From assembly GCF_003063645.1 (NCBI RefSeq), contig NZ_NESJ01000017.1:37181-98097 (forward strand): 60,917 nucleotides of DNA, written 5' to 3'. Under the pieces are notes generated by a model. The model searched no databases and had not been told where the DNA came from. It was given only the letters and a program-made list of their open reading frames with translations. Every line of letters begins with the position of its first letter. Within the stretch, counting starts at the first letter, position 1. This DNA comes from Limnohabitans sp. 2KL-51 (GTDB taxonomy: Bacteria > Pseudomonadota > Gammaproteobacteria > Burkholderiales > Burkholderiaceae_C). Below are positions 27,445-35,429 of this stretch, piece after piece. The translations under genes and the position numbers were made by a program.

Positions 27445-28365
27445 ATGAAAATCACCATCTGCTTTGCCACCCTGCCCCCCGAGCCTTGGGTGCAAGCTGT
27501 TCAACAAGCTTTCCCTGCCGCCGAGGTGTTCGCCTGGGCCCCGGGCGCGCCCCAAGCTGACCATGCCATCGTTTGGGCCCCGCCCCAGCAGTTCATCGAC
27601 GAGCAGTCGACCCTGCAGGCCCTGTTCAACATTGGCGCAGGCGTGGACGCCCTGCTGCAGTTGAAGCTGCCACCCAGCTTGAAGGTCGTGCGCCTGGACG
27701 ATGCGGGCATGTCGGTGCAGATGGCCGAGTTCGTGTGCCATGCGGTGATCCGGCATTTCCGTGAGCTCGACGCATACGAGGCCGATGTGAAAACCGGACG
27801 CTGGTCTTACCGCAAACCACAAAGTAGGGCCGACTTTGCCGTGGGTGTGATGGGCTTGGGCGTTCTGGGCGAGCGGGTGGCCAAGGCCTTGCAGGTGTTT
27901 GAATTCCCGGTCAACGGCTTCAGTCGCAGCCCCAAAGACCTGCCTGGCATTCGCTGCTTCCATGGGCCGCAAGGCCTGCCCGAATTTTTGGCCGCCACGC
28001 GTGTGCTGGTCAACCTGATGCCGCTCACGACTGAGACCGAAAACATCCTGAACCAGAGCACTTTGTCGCAACTGCAACAAGGCGGCTACCTGATCAACGT
28101 GGCCAGGGGCAAACATTTGGTCGACGAGGACCTGCTCGCCCTCATCGACAGCGGCCACCTGTCGGGGGCCACATTGGATGTGTTCCGCACCGAGCCACTG
28201 CCCGCAGGCCATGTGTTTTGGCAACACCCGAAAATCACCGTCACGCCCCATACCTCGGCCCGCACCCTGCGCGAAGAAAGCATCGCGCAAATCGTGGGCA
28301 AAATCCAGGCATTGCAGCGTGGCGAGCCGATCAACGGCGTGGTCGAGCACCATCGCGGCTATTGA
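27445..28365 (+). CDS. Glyoxylate/hydroxypyruvate reductase A-like D-2-hydroxyacid dehydrogenase
   Basis: NAD(P)H-dependent reductase of 306 residues, close in length to E. coli GhrA. Visible elements: FNIGAGVDALLQ, nucleotide motif VGVMGLGVLGERVA, LMPLTTETENILNQ, LINVARGKHLVDEDLL, and the catalytic HTSART at the C-terminal end. Arg and Glu catalytic positions are in INVARG and FRTEPLP. Substrate is inferred (glyoxylate/hydroxypyruvate). Lies between liuD and liuE with 16 bp to the latter. Confidence 0.88.
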   Translation: MKITICFATLPPEPWVQAVQQAFPAAEVFAWAPGAPQADHAIVWAPPQQFIDEQSTLQALFNIGAGVDALLQLKLPPSLKVVRLDDAGMSVQMAEFVCHAVIRHFRELDAYEADVKTGRWSYRKPQSRADFAVGVMGLGVLGERVAKALQVFEFPVNGFSRSPKDLPGIRCFHGPQGLPEFLAATRVLVNLMPLTTETENILNQSTLSQLQQGGYLINVARGKHLVDEDLLALIDSGHLSGATLDVFRTEPLPAGHVFWQHPKITVTPHTSARTLREESIAQIVGKIQALQRGEPINGVVEHHRGY

Positions 28366-28381
28366 ACATCCAAAGAACCCC

Positions 28382-29290
28382 ATGAATATTCCCTCACGCG
28401 TTCAACTCATCGACGTCGGCCCCCGCGACGGCTTACAAAATGAAAAGCAACCCGTAGCTGCGGCGGTCAAGATCGAACTGGTCCACCGCTTGCAGGCCGC
28501 AGGCCTGACCGAGATCGAGGTCACCAGCTTCGTCAGCCCCAAGTGGGTGCCCCAGATGGCTGACAACGCCGAAGTGATGGCCGGCATCCAGCGCCAGGCG
28601 GGGGTGCTTTACTCGGTGCTCACGCCCAACATGGTGGGTTTCCAGGCGGCGGTAGCTTCGCGCCCGGATGAGATCGTGGTGTTTGGTGCTGCCAGCCAAG
28701 CGTTCAGCCAAAAGAACATCAACTGCTCGATCGAAGAAAGCATGGAACGCTTTGCGCCTGTGGTGCAAGCGGCGTTGGCGGCGGGCATGGCGGTGCGGGG
28801 TGCGATGAGTTGTTCAGTAGGTTGCCCTTATGAGGGCGATGTGCCTGCGGCCAGCGTGGCCCATCTGGCCAGTTTGATGAAGCAGATCGGCGTGCAGCGC
28901 GTGGACATGGCCGACACCATTGGCACGGGGACGCCGCTCAAGGTGCAAAAGGCCATCGAGGCCACCATGCAACATTTCGATATCGACCACATCTGCGGCC
29001 ATTTTCACGACACTTACGGTCAGGCACTGGCCAACACGCTGGCGGCGCTGCAAATGGGCGTGTGGAATTTCCAGTCCTCTGTGGCGGGCCTGGGCGGCTG
29101 CCCTTACGCCAAGGGGGCCACGGGCAATGTGGCCACCGAAGACGTGGTGTACATGCTGCATGGCATGGGCATTGCCACCGGCATTGACTTGGACAAATTG
29201 GTCGATGCGGGAGCCTTCATCAGTGACTTTTTGGGCCGCAAACCCAACTCGAATGTGGCCAAAGCCATCCTCAACAAGCGGGCGGGCTGA
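28382..29290 (+). CDS. liuE: Hydroxymethylglutaryl-CoA lyase
   Basis: Cleaves HMG-CoA to acetyl-CoA and acetoacetate, the last step of the liu route. The 302-residue TIM-barrel protein has DVGPRDGLQNEKQ (metal Asp, catalytic Arg), VTSFVSPKWVPQM, HFHDTYGQALANTLAAL (metal histidines) and GLGGCPYAKGATGNVATEDVVYML with the essential Cys in the G-loop. All signature residues are present. Downstream of the GhrA-like gene; the acetoacetate can be activated and split by the thiolase at 10690. Confidence 0.94.
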   Translation: MNIPSRVQLIDVGPRDGLQNEKQPVAAAVKIELVHRLQAAGLTEIEVTSFVSPKWVPQMADNAEVMAGIQRQAGVLYSVLTPNMVGFQAAVASRPDEIVVFGAASQAFSQKNINCSIEESMERFAPVVQAALAAGMAVRGAMSCSVGCPYEGDVPAASVAHLASLMKQIGVQRVDMADTIGTGTPLKVQKAIEATMQHFDIDHICGHFHDTYGQALANTLAALQMGVWNFQSSVAGLGGCPYAKGATGNVATEDVVYMLHGMGIATGIDLDKLVDAGAFISDFLGRKPNSNVAKAILNKRAG

Positions 29291-29293
29291 GCC

Positions 29294-29848
29294 ATGTGCG
29301 GTGCAGAACTTCATGCGCTGCCCGAAGGCGTGCAACGCGTCGCCAGGGCTTTGCAAGATGCCCATCACCCCCATGCACCGGTCATGCTCGATGGGGCGGC
29401 CCGAACTGCACAAGAGGCCGCCGATGGCCTGGGTGTGCAGTTGGGCCAGATCGCCAAGAGCGTGATCTTCAAGCGCAAGGAAGACGGTGTGGCTGTGCTG
29501 GTGGTCACCTCGGGCGACCGGCGCGTGGACGAGAAAAAAGTCGCCGCCCTGGTCGGTAAGATCGGTCGTGCCGATGCCGATTTCGTCAAGGCCCACACGG
29601 GCTTCACGATTGGCGGCGTGTCCCCCGTGGCGCACCTGAGCCCACCTGTGACCTTGCTCGACCAGGACCTGTGGCGCTTCGAAGAAGTCTGGGCCGCTGC
29701 CGGACATCCTCACGGCGTGTTTCGCTTGCGACCCCAGGACTTGCCCGATTTGACCCAGGCCAGTCCTGCCGATGTGGTCCAGGGCAGCAGAGATGACAGG
29801 GCTCAGGAGAGCCCTGTGCACCTGAGCATGACGAAGGTGGCCCTATGA
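29294..29848 (+). CDS. YbaK/ProX-type aminoacyl-tRNA deacylase-like protein
   Basis: Protein of 184 residues with the YbaK/EbsC editing-domain fold: AQEAADGLGVQLGQIAKSVIFKRKEDGVAVLVVTSGDRRVDEKKVAALVG and FTIGGVSPVAHLSP (the conserved GGVSP loop). Family members hydrolyse mischarged tRNA in trans. The C-terminal 35 residues are not part of the domain. It starts 4 bp after liuE and overlaps the DUF1289 gene by 4 bp. Confidence 0.86.
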   Translation: MCGAELHALPEGVQRVARALQDAHHPHAPVMLDGAARTAQEAADGLGVQLGQIAKSVIFKRKEDGVAVLVVTSGDRRVDEKKVAALVGKIGRADADFVKAHTGFTIGGVSPVAHLSPPVTLLDQDLWRFEEVWAAAGHPHGVFRLRPQDLPDLTQASPADVVQGSRDDRAQESPVHLSMTKVAL

Positions 29849-30084
29849 ATGCGCACATCAAGCTGCTGGTTCAGCGCGCTGAGCAGGTGCTGACCCAGCC
29901 CCAGCCCAATGTGCCTTCGCCTTGTTTGTCTGTTTGCGTCATGGACCCGCAGACTGAGGTGTGCGCAGGGTGTTGGCGTAGCCTAGAAGAAATCGGTGTT
30001 TGGAGCCGCATTTCAGATGAGGCCAAGCGCCAGGTCTGGCAGCGCATACTGCAGCGCCTGACGGGCGTGAGCGGGACGACCTGA
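29845..30084 (+). CDS. DUF1289-family small protein
   Basis: Short protein of 79 residues. The core SPCLSVCVMDPQTEVCAGCWRSLEEIGVWSRISDEAKRQVWQRI is the DUF1289 pattern with four cysteines likely to bind a metal. Function unknown in the family. Translationally coupled to the YbaK-like gene (ATGA) and probably last of the liu-side operon. Confidence 0.88.
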   Translation: MNAHIKLLVQRAEQVLTQPQPNVPSPCLSVCVMDPQTEVCAGCWRSLEEIGVWSRISDEAKRQVWQRILQRLTGVSGTT

Positions 30085-30143
30085 ACGCGAGCAAAACCGG
30101 AAAAGGCGTTCATTCGCCCAACAAATGGGCGCTTGGGCCGTCC

Positions 30144-30599
30144 TCAGGGTGCCTCTGCCTGGCTTCGGTCCACCACAATCAAGACATTGCAGGGTGATTC
30201 TTCCACCAGCGATTTGGCGGTGGAGCCGCTCCACCAGCGGCGCAGCAGGTTGGGTTCATGCTTGTGACCGACCACGATCAGGTCGGCCCCCACACGCTCG
30301 GCAAAGCCCGACAACTCGCGGATCACCTCACCCTTGAGCACCTCGCCCTGAACCGTGTAACCCATGGCTTTCAGGGTGTGCACGCCTTGGGCCAGTTGCG
30401 CAGCCAGGGTTTCTTCCAGTGGCCCTTGGTTGGCCGAGGCGTAATAGCCCATCTCCATCGAACCCACATCCAGCGGGTTGGGCGCCACCGCCACCAGGGT
30501 CAGGCGGGGCTGGCCCCAGTGCGCCAGCTCCTCGAGTTCGAGCAAGGCCTTTTGCCCAGTGATGGAACCGTCATAAGCCAGGATGATGTGTTTGTACAT
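30144..30599 (-). CDS. Universal stress protein (UspA family)
   Basis: USP-fold protein of 151 residues. It starts YKHIILAYDGSITGQKALLELEELA and has ADLIVVGHKH followed by RRWWSGSTAKSLVEESPCNVLIV, the nucleotide-binding loop and final strand of UspA. An AAGGAGA ribosome-binding site lies upstream. Convergent with the DUF1289 gene. Specific stress role not evident. Confidence 0.9.
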   Translation of the reverse strand: MYKHIILAYDGSITGQKALLELEELAHWGQPRLTLVAVAPNPLDVGSMEMGYYASANQGPLEETLAAQLAQGVHTLKAMGYTVQGEVLKGEVIRELSGFAERVGADLIVVGHKHEPNLLRRWWSGSTAKSLVEESPCNVLIVVDRSQAEAP

Positions 30600-30770
30600 G
30601 GGGTCTCCTTGAGGTGCTGCGGGTGACTCTGGCCCAGTGTGGGGGTTTTGGTCACCTGTTCATGCCAATTCATTCTAAGGACAAGATGGCCCGCGCAAGT
30701 TGGTGTTGACCCTATAGACTTGGGCCAAAAACAAGGCGTTGAGAGAGACACCCCACACCGGCAGGCCCTT

Positions 30771-31409
30771 ATGAAAACCATCCACTTCTATCTTGACTTC
30801 ATCTCGCCCTATGCATGGCTTGGGTTTGACGCCCTGCCGCGGGCATTGGAAGGCATCAGCCACCGGGTGGTGCACAAGCCGGTGTTGTTTGCCGCCATGC
30901 TCAAGCACCACGGGCAGCTGGGACCGGCGGAAATTGCTGCCAAGCGCGACTGGACGTATCGACAGGTGCTGTGGCAGGCAAGGCAGCAGGGCACGCCTTT
31001 GCAGTTGCCGACCCTGCACCCCTTCAACCCGCTGGGCTTGTTGCGACTGGCCACCGCGTGCGATGCCGATGGTCAGCCCAATCGCTACGTGTGCGAGCAG
31101 GTGTTTCGCCATGTCTGGTGTGCGGGCGAGGACGCTGCCGACACGCAGCGCCTGGCGCAGTTAGCAGCCCACCTCAGGCCCGCCAGGGACGCAGCCAGCG
31201 CCGAGGTCAAGCAGGCCTTGCAGGCACACACCGACGAAGCGCTGGCGCTGGGCGTGTTTGGCGTGCCCAGCTTCCGGGTCGACGACAAATTGTTTTGGGG
31301 GCAAGACGCCTTGCCCATGCTGCGCGCTTACTTGCAGGGCGATGCCTGGTTTGACGGCCCAGATTGGCAGGCCCCGGCGCAGTGCGGGGTGGGTGTCAGG
31401 CGCGCATGA
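30771..31409 (+). CDS. DsbA-like thioredoxin-fold protein (2-hydroxychromene-2-carboxylate isomerase type)
   Basis: Kappa-GST/HCCA-isomerase-like protein of 212 residues. It has the start IHFYLDFISPYAWLGFDALP, with a Ser-Pro-Tyr motif in place of CxxC, and the C-terminal GVFGVPSFRVDDKLFWGQDALPML, the classic cis-proline and signature of this family. Catalysis would be glutathione-dependent isomerisation or a related reaction; substrate unknown. ATG 30771 is chosen because the upstream in-frame stretch is not family-like. Followed by a strong terminator. Confidence 0.87.
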   Translation: MKTIHFYLDFISPYAWLGFDALPRALEGISHRVVHKPVLFAAMLKHHGQLGPAEIAAKRDWTYRQVLWQARQQGTPLQLPTLHPFNPLGLLRLATACDADGQPNRYVCEQVFRHVWCAGEDAADTQRLAQLAAHLRPARDAASAEVKQALQAHTDEALALGVFGVPSFRVDDKLFWGQDALPMLRAYLQGDAWFDGPDWQAPAQCGVGVRRA

Positions 31410-31431
31410 CCTGACCCACTTCGCCAATGAA

Positions 31432-31464
31432 AAAAACCCGATCGCATGACGCGATCGGGTTTTT
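31432..31464. terminator. Bidirectional rho-independent terminator
   Basis: Perfect 14-bp stem (AAAAACCCGATCGC and its complement) with a 5-nt loop, A-run on one side and T-run on the other. It serves both the rightward isomerase-like gene and the leftward symporter gene. Confidence 0.93.
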
Positions 31465-31513
31465 AGTTGGAAGGGTTCAGGTTGGCAAGACAGGTCTTGC
31501 CAACATAGACCTG

Positions 31514-33628
31514 TCAGTGCATCGCAGTCCCTTGAGAGGTCGAGCCGTCAAAGCTTGGGAAGCGAACATTCTCGACCATGTCCTGAACTTCTTGGTCGGG
31601 TGCTTTGGTCAGCAGCGACACAACGATGATCACTGCAAAGCCCAGGGGCACGCCGAAGATACCGGCCGAGATGGGGGCAATGTCCCACCAGGTGTTGGCC
31701 TTCAGGATTTCTGGGGTCAGCGAACCATTGTGGAACAAGCCGTACATCCAGGGATGGGTCTTGGCCATGTAGTAGAACGAGATGCCCAAGCCGGCCACCA
31801 TGCCCAGCGAAGCGCCCCACTTGTTGGCACGCTTCCAGAAAATGCCCAGGGTCAACGCAGGGAAGAAGGCTGCCGCAGCGAACGAGAAGGCCGCAGACAC
31901 CAAGAACAAAATGTCCGCCATGCGCAGCGATGCGACATAGGCGGCCGCCAAGGCCACGAACACCAAAATGGCTTTGGACAGCGCCACGCGACGGCTGGCT
32001 GAGGCGTTGGGGTCAATCACTTTGTAGTACACGTCGTGCGACAAGGCGTTGGCGATGGTCAGCAGCAGACCATCGGCCGTGGACAAGGCCGCAGCCAAAC
32101 CACCGGCCGCCACCAAACCAGAAATCACGAACGGCAAGCCGCCGATTTCAGGTGTGGCCAACACGATGATGTCACCACCCAATCGGATTTCCGCCAACTG
32201 CAAGATGCCATCTTTGTTGATGTCAGACACCGCCATCAGCGTGGGGTCGACCACGTTCCAGCGTGCAATCCATCCGGGCAACTGGTCAAACGGTGTGCCG
32301 ACCAAGAGGGTGTAGATGTCGAACTTGACCAACACCGCCAAAGCAGGCGCTGTGAAGTACAACAAAGAGATGAAGAACAGCGACCAGGCCACCGACTCAC
32401 GCGCTTCACGCACCGAAGGCACGGTGTAAAAGCGCATCAGGATGTGCGGCAGCGCAGCCGTACCGATCATCAAGCAGAAGACCAGAGCCAAGAAGTTCTT
32501 ACGGGCCACATCTCGAGCGGCATCGTCCTTGCCTGGGAAAGGCTCGGCATGACGCAGGGGTGGGTTGGCACGTGGTGCATTGGCAGCACGCGCAGCTGTA
32601 TAGGCCGCTTTGGCAGCTGCTTCGTCTTTTGGCAGAGCCGCCAAAGCCGTTTCAGCGGCCTTGATGTCTGCTGCGGGCGCGTTGGCGGTCTTCAGCTCCT
32701 CCAGCTTTTTGGTGGCGGCTTCTTTGTCCGCGGCAAGGGCTGCTGGCACATCTTTCAGCTTTTCAGCGGCTGCATCGGCACGTGCTTTGAAGATACCGCG
32801 AACTTCGAGTTCTTTGGGGTCTTTCAGCAGTTGCTCTTCTTTGGCACTCACTTTTTCAAGCAGATAGCCATAAGAGATCTGGGGCACTGGGTTGCTGGTG
32901 TGTTTCACCGACAGCCAGACCACGGGGATCATGTAAGCCACGATCAAGATCAGGTATTGCGCCACCTGGGTCCAGGTCACTGCGCGCATACCGCCCAAGA
33001 ACGAGCAGACCAAAATACCGGCCAAACCGACATACACGCCCACATCGAAGGACAGACCGGTTAGGCGGGCTGTGATCAAGCCCACGCCGAAGATCTGCGC
33101 CACGACGTATACGAAGGACACCAAGATGGCCGCAAACACGCCAATCAGGCGAGCCATGTTGCCGCCGTAGCGTGCGCCCAAAAAGTCAGGGATGGTGAAC
33201 TGGCCAAACTTGCGCAGGTAAGGCGCCAGGAACAAAGCCACCAAACAGTAACCGCCTGTCCAGCCCAAGATGAAGGCCAAACCGCCGTAACCGGTCAGGT
33301 AGAGCGTTCCGGCCATACCGATGAAGGAAGCCGCCGACATCCAGTCAGAGCCGGTGGCCATGCCGTTATAGATGGCAGGCACACGTCGGCCGGCCACGTA
33401 GTACTCGGCTGCGTCGTTGGTCCGGCTGATCACACCAATGCCGCCGTACAAGAGCACGGTGGCTGCCAGGAAGGCGTAGCCGATGTACTCTTTGGGCATG
33501 CCCATTTGCTCGAGGATGCCGAGCACGATGACGAAGGCCGCAAAGCCACCGCCGTAGAAAAGGAAGACTTTGTTCAGAGACTTCTGAAACTGGCTTTGGG
33601 TTTGCCCCGTTCCGTCAAATACGCTCAT
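31514..33628 (-). CDS. Sodium:solute symporter large subunit (VC_2705/ActP-like)
   Basis: Inner-membrane sodium-coupled carrier of 704 residues, paired with a DUF4212 small subunit whose stop overlaps its start by 4 bp. It has the SSS core (AAEYYVAGRRVPAIYNGMATGSDWMSAASFIGMAG, GFAAFVIVLGILEQ) and about 13 membrane segments. Two insertions stand out: an Ala/Lys/Glu-rich helical domain at about residues 258-376 and an EF-hand-like loop DINKDGILQLAE at residues 469-480. Substrate likely a small carboxylate, by analogy with ActP-like carriers; not proven. GGAGAAGAG precedes the ATG. Confidence 0.9.
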   Translation of the reverse strand: MSVFDGTGQTQSQFQKSLNKVFLFYGGGFAAFVIVLGILEQMGMPKEYIGYAFLAATVLLYGGIGVISRTNDAAEYYVAGRRVPAIYNGMATGSDWMSAASFIGMAGTLYLTGYGGLAFILGWTGGYCLVALFLAPYLRKFGQFTIPDFLGARYGGNMARLIGVFAAILVSFVYVVAQIFGVGLITARLTGLSFDVGVYVGLAGILVCSFLGGMRAVTWTQVAQYLILIVAYMIPVVWLSVKHTSNPVPQISYGYLLEKVSAKEEQLLKDPKELEVRGIFKARADAAAEKLKDVPAALAADKEAATKKLEELKTANAPAADIKAAETALAALPKDEAAAKAAYTAARAANAPRANPPLRHAEPFPGKDDAARDVARKNFLALVFCLMIGTAALPHILMRFYTVPSVREARESVAWSLFFISLLYFTAPALAVLVKFDIYTLLVGTPFDQLPGWIARWNVVDPTLMAVSDINKDGILQLAEIRLGGDIIVLATPEIGGLPFVISGLVAAGGLAAALSTADGLLLTIANALSHDVYYKVIDPNASASRRVALSKAILVFVALAAAYVASLRMADILFLVSAAFSFAAAAFFPALTLGIFWKRANKWGASLGMVAGLGISFYYMAKTHPWMYGLFHNGSLTPEILKANTWWDIAPISAGIFGVPLGFAVIIVVSLLTKAPDQEVQDMVENVRFPSFDGSTSQGTAMH

Positions 33629-33888
33629 GACTCTTCTCCTTCTGCAACGCCATATTCCCTGTCAAGGTTATTCATGTAGCGTGCGTAGTACCAAATGATC
33701 AGGCAATAAACGATCAGTGCGCCTTGGGCTGCGACCCAAAACGAAAATGGCCAGCCAAAAAAGCTGAACGTCAAGTCACGCGCAAAGTACAAAAGTACAA
33801 ACGTGACCAAGAACCACAAGGCCAGCAAAAGCCCCGTGATTCTCAAGTTTTTGCCCCAGTATTCCTGGTGCCTTGCAGTGAGCTGCAT
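33625..33888 (-). CDS. DUF4212 sodium:solute symporter small subunit
   Basis: Two-helix membrane protein of 87 residues, the small partner of VC_2705-type symporters. It has TGLLLALWFLVTFVLLYFARDLTF, the conserved FGWPFSFWVAAQGAL, and a second helix IVYCLIIWYYARYMN. ATG 33888 is chosen because GAAGGAG lies 6 bp upstream; the ATG two codons earlier abuts the Shine-Dalgarno. Coupled to the large subunit by a 4-bp overlap. Confidence 0.9.
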   Translation of the reverse strand: MQLTARHQEYWGKNLRITGLLLALWFLVTFVLLYFARDLTFSFFGWPFSFWVAAQGALIVYCLIIWYYARYMNNLDREYGVAEGEES

Positions 33889-33971
33889 CTTCATCTCCTT
33901 CTTGTTGAAAAACCAAACTACCGACTGTCACTTCTTTAATGGATGTCCCCCGCTTGTGGGGTGTGCTGAAG

Positions 33972-34589
33972 TCAAACGGGTCTGTCCAGGTTCAAGCCTG
34001 TTTCTCTCACCAGCTGGGCGGCCACCTTGGGCTCGAACCCATTCAAGTGACGAATGACTTCCAGCGCTTTTTCGGGCGCCTGCATTTCCATGTGCACACG
34101 GGCCATTTGGTACCAAGCGTAGGGGCTCATGGATTGCAATTCGGTGTTGCGCTTGAAAGCCACCAAAGACTCTTCGAACCGTCGCTGACGCACCAACACC
34201 AAGCCCAGGCCATACCAGGCACGGTCCATTTTTTCGTCAATCTGAATGGCCGCTCTGAATGCGTGTTCAGCTTCTTGGCTTCGCCCCAATTCTTCACACA
34301 CGAACCCCACATTGAAGTGGGCGTTGGCGAGGGTCGGTGTGAGCACCAAGGCGCGTTCAAAAAACCCCAAAGCCTGAACCAAGTGCCGATCGTTCAATTC
34401 GTTAAAACCCAAGCTGTTGAGGGCCAACACATCTTGGGGATGGATTTCAAGGATGTCTTGAAACACCGCGTGGGCTTTGCTGCGCATGCCCAAGACCAAA
34501 AAAGCTTTGGCTTGAAGACGCAACCAAAAACACCGGCTTCGGCTGGAGGTGTCCGATGGGGCTGATGGAAGATGTGTTTTCACTGACAT
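33972..34589 (-). CDS. Tetratricopeptide-repeat protein
   Basis: Soluble protein of 205 residues made of about four TPR units: AFLVLGMRSKAHAVFQDILEIHP, ALNSLGFNELNDRHLVQALGFFERALVLTP, AHFNVGFVCEELGRSQEAEHAFRAAIQID and AWYGLGLVLVRQRRFEESLVAFKRNTEL, then a fifth partial unit. No signal peptide. Partner unknown. Its start overlaps the upstream small membrane-protein gene by 10 bp, so they are coupled; the symporter pair lies 83 bp downstream in the same direction. Confidence 0.84.
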   Translation of the reverse strand: MSVKTHLPSAPSDTSSRSRCFWLRLQAKAFLVLGMRSKAHAVFQDILEIHPQDVLALNSLGFNELNDRHLVQALGFFERALVLTPTLANAHFNVGFVCEELGRSQEAEHAFRAAIQIDEKMDRAWYGLGLVLVRQRRFEESLVAFKRNTELQSMSPYAWYQMARVHMEMQAPEKALEVIRHLNGFEPKVAAQLVRETGLNLDRPV

Positions 34590-34876
34590 GCCGCAATGCC
34601 CATCTCAAGACAAAGTTCGATCTTCAATTGCACCACCACCACCCAAGCGATCAAAAGCCAGCTGCTGGTGGCCAAGGGGATGTGTCGGTCCAGGATGAGT
34701 TTGGGGCTGATTTTGCGAGTGAACCAAAGCGCTGGTTTGGAAGCCACGTCGAGCAATTGGTAAAAAACATTGGTGTCACGGTTGGCGCCCGCCAGCAATC
34801 CCAGCAAAAAACGCCCGATGATGAACATGAGCGAAAGTTCGATCAAACTTTTGGCGATGACAATGGCAAGCAACAT
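34580..34876 (-). CDS. Small integral membrane protein, unknown
   Basis: I do not recognise this 98-residue protein. It has two hydrophobic segments (residues 2-28, LLAIVIAKSLIELSLMFIIGRFLLGLLAG; and 70-88, ATSSWLLIAWVVVVQL) separated by a basic loop with FYQLLDVASKPALWFTRKISPK, somewhat YggT-like. It overlaps the TPR gene start by 10 bp, so the two products probably function together. No clear Shine-Dalgarno precedes the ATG; an FNR-like box sits 10 bp upstream. Confidence 0.7.
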   Translation of the reverse strand: MLLAIVIAKSLIELSLMFIIGRFLLGLLAGANRDTNVFYQLLDVASKPALWFTRKISPKLILDRHIPLATSSWLLIAWVVVVQLKIELCLEMGIAACQ

Positions 34877-34885
34877 AGAACTTTA

Positions 34886-34899
34886 TTGACGTGGATCAA
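34886..34899. promoter_or_regulatory. FNR/Anr-like box in an AT-rich intergenic region
   Basis: TTGACGTGGATCAA matches the FNR/Anr half-sites TTGAT-N4-ATCAA at 9 of 10 positions. TATAAA at 34918-34923 could be a -10 for rightward transcription, but no convincing rightward gene follows. For the leftward membrane-protein gene the box would overlap the 5' leader. The rest of the 34877-35167 gap is AT-rich and I see no gene in it. Confidence 0.35.
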
Positions 34900-35167
34900 A
34901 ACAAACTTTTGGGATTCTATAAATTGGCTTGTTGTCCACCTAATCAGACTTAAAACCCTTTAAAAAGTGTGTAAATAAAATTTTCCCGCGATGATTTTGG
35001 CGCTTCATTCGGAGAAGTTGTTGTACCTGACGGCTACCTTACATTTTTTGCTTGGATTGCAGATGTCGATGTTCCCTAAACACAAGGGAAAACACCGATT
35101 AAACAGGGGTCGATTTTTGGGGGTTGACAAACGATCAACCCGGCCCTACAGCGGAAAAGTAGCGCGT

Positions 35168-35416
35168 TCAGGCTTTGGGGACGGGCCTGCCTGCAGCGGC
35201 CTCTTGCGCTTCCCAGTGGTTCATGAGCCATGCGTAAATGACAACGATGCAGATGAACAGCAGGATGGAGCCTTGCGCTGCCATCCAAAAATACAAAGGC
35301 CAACCCCCAACCATCACAGTCAGATCACGCGCAAAAAAACTGGGGCCAAAGCTCACCAACAGCCAGACCAGCAAGAGGACCGCAGTCAAAATGCGTTTCT
35401 TGTGAATGAACGTCAT
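35168..35416 (-). CDS. Orphan DUF4212-like symporter small subunit
   Basis: Two-helix membrane protein of 82 residues. It shares FFARDLT, GGWPLYFWMAAQGS and a second helix ILLFICIVVIYAWLMNHWE with the DUF4212 protein at 33625, so it appears to be a paralog. No large symporter subunit adjoins it. Instead it follows a GMC oxidoreductase gene by 13 bp in the same direction, which suggests co-expression. It could pair with the symporter at 31514 or with a distant one. Confidence 0.75.
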   Translation of the reverse strand: MTFIHKKRILTAVLLLVWLLVSFGPSFFARDLTVMVGGWPLYFWMAAQGSILLFICIVVIYAWLMNHWEAQEAAAGRPVPKA

Positions 35417-35429
35417 GACATCAAGACGG

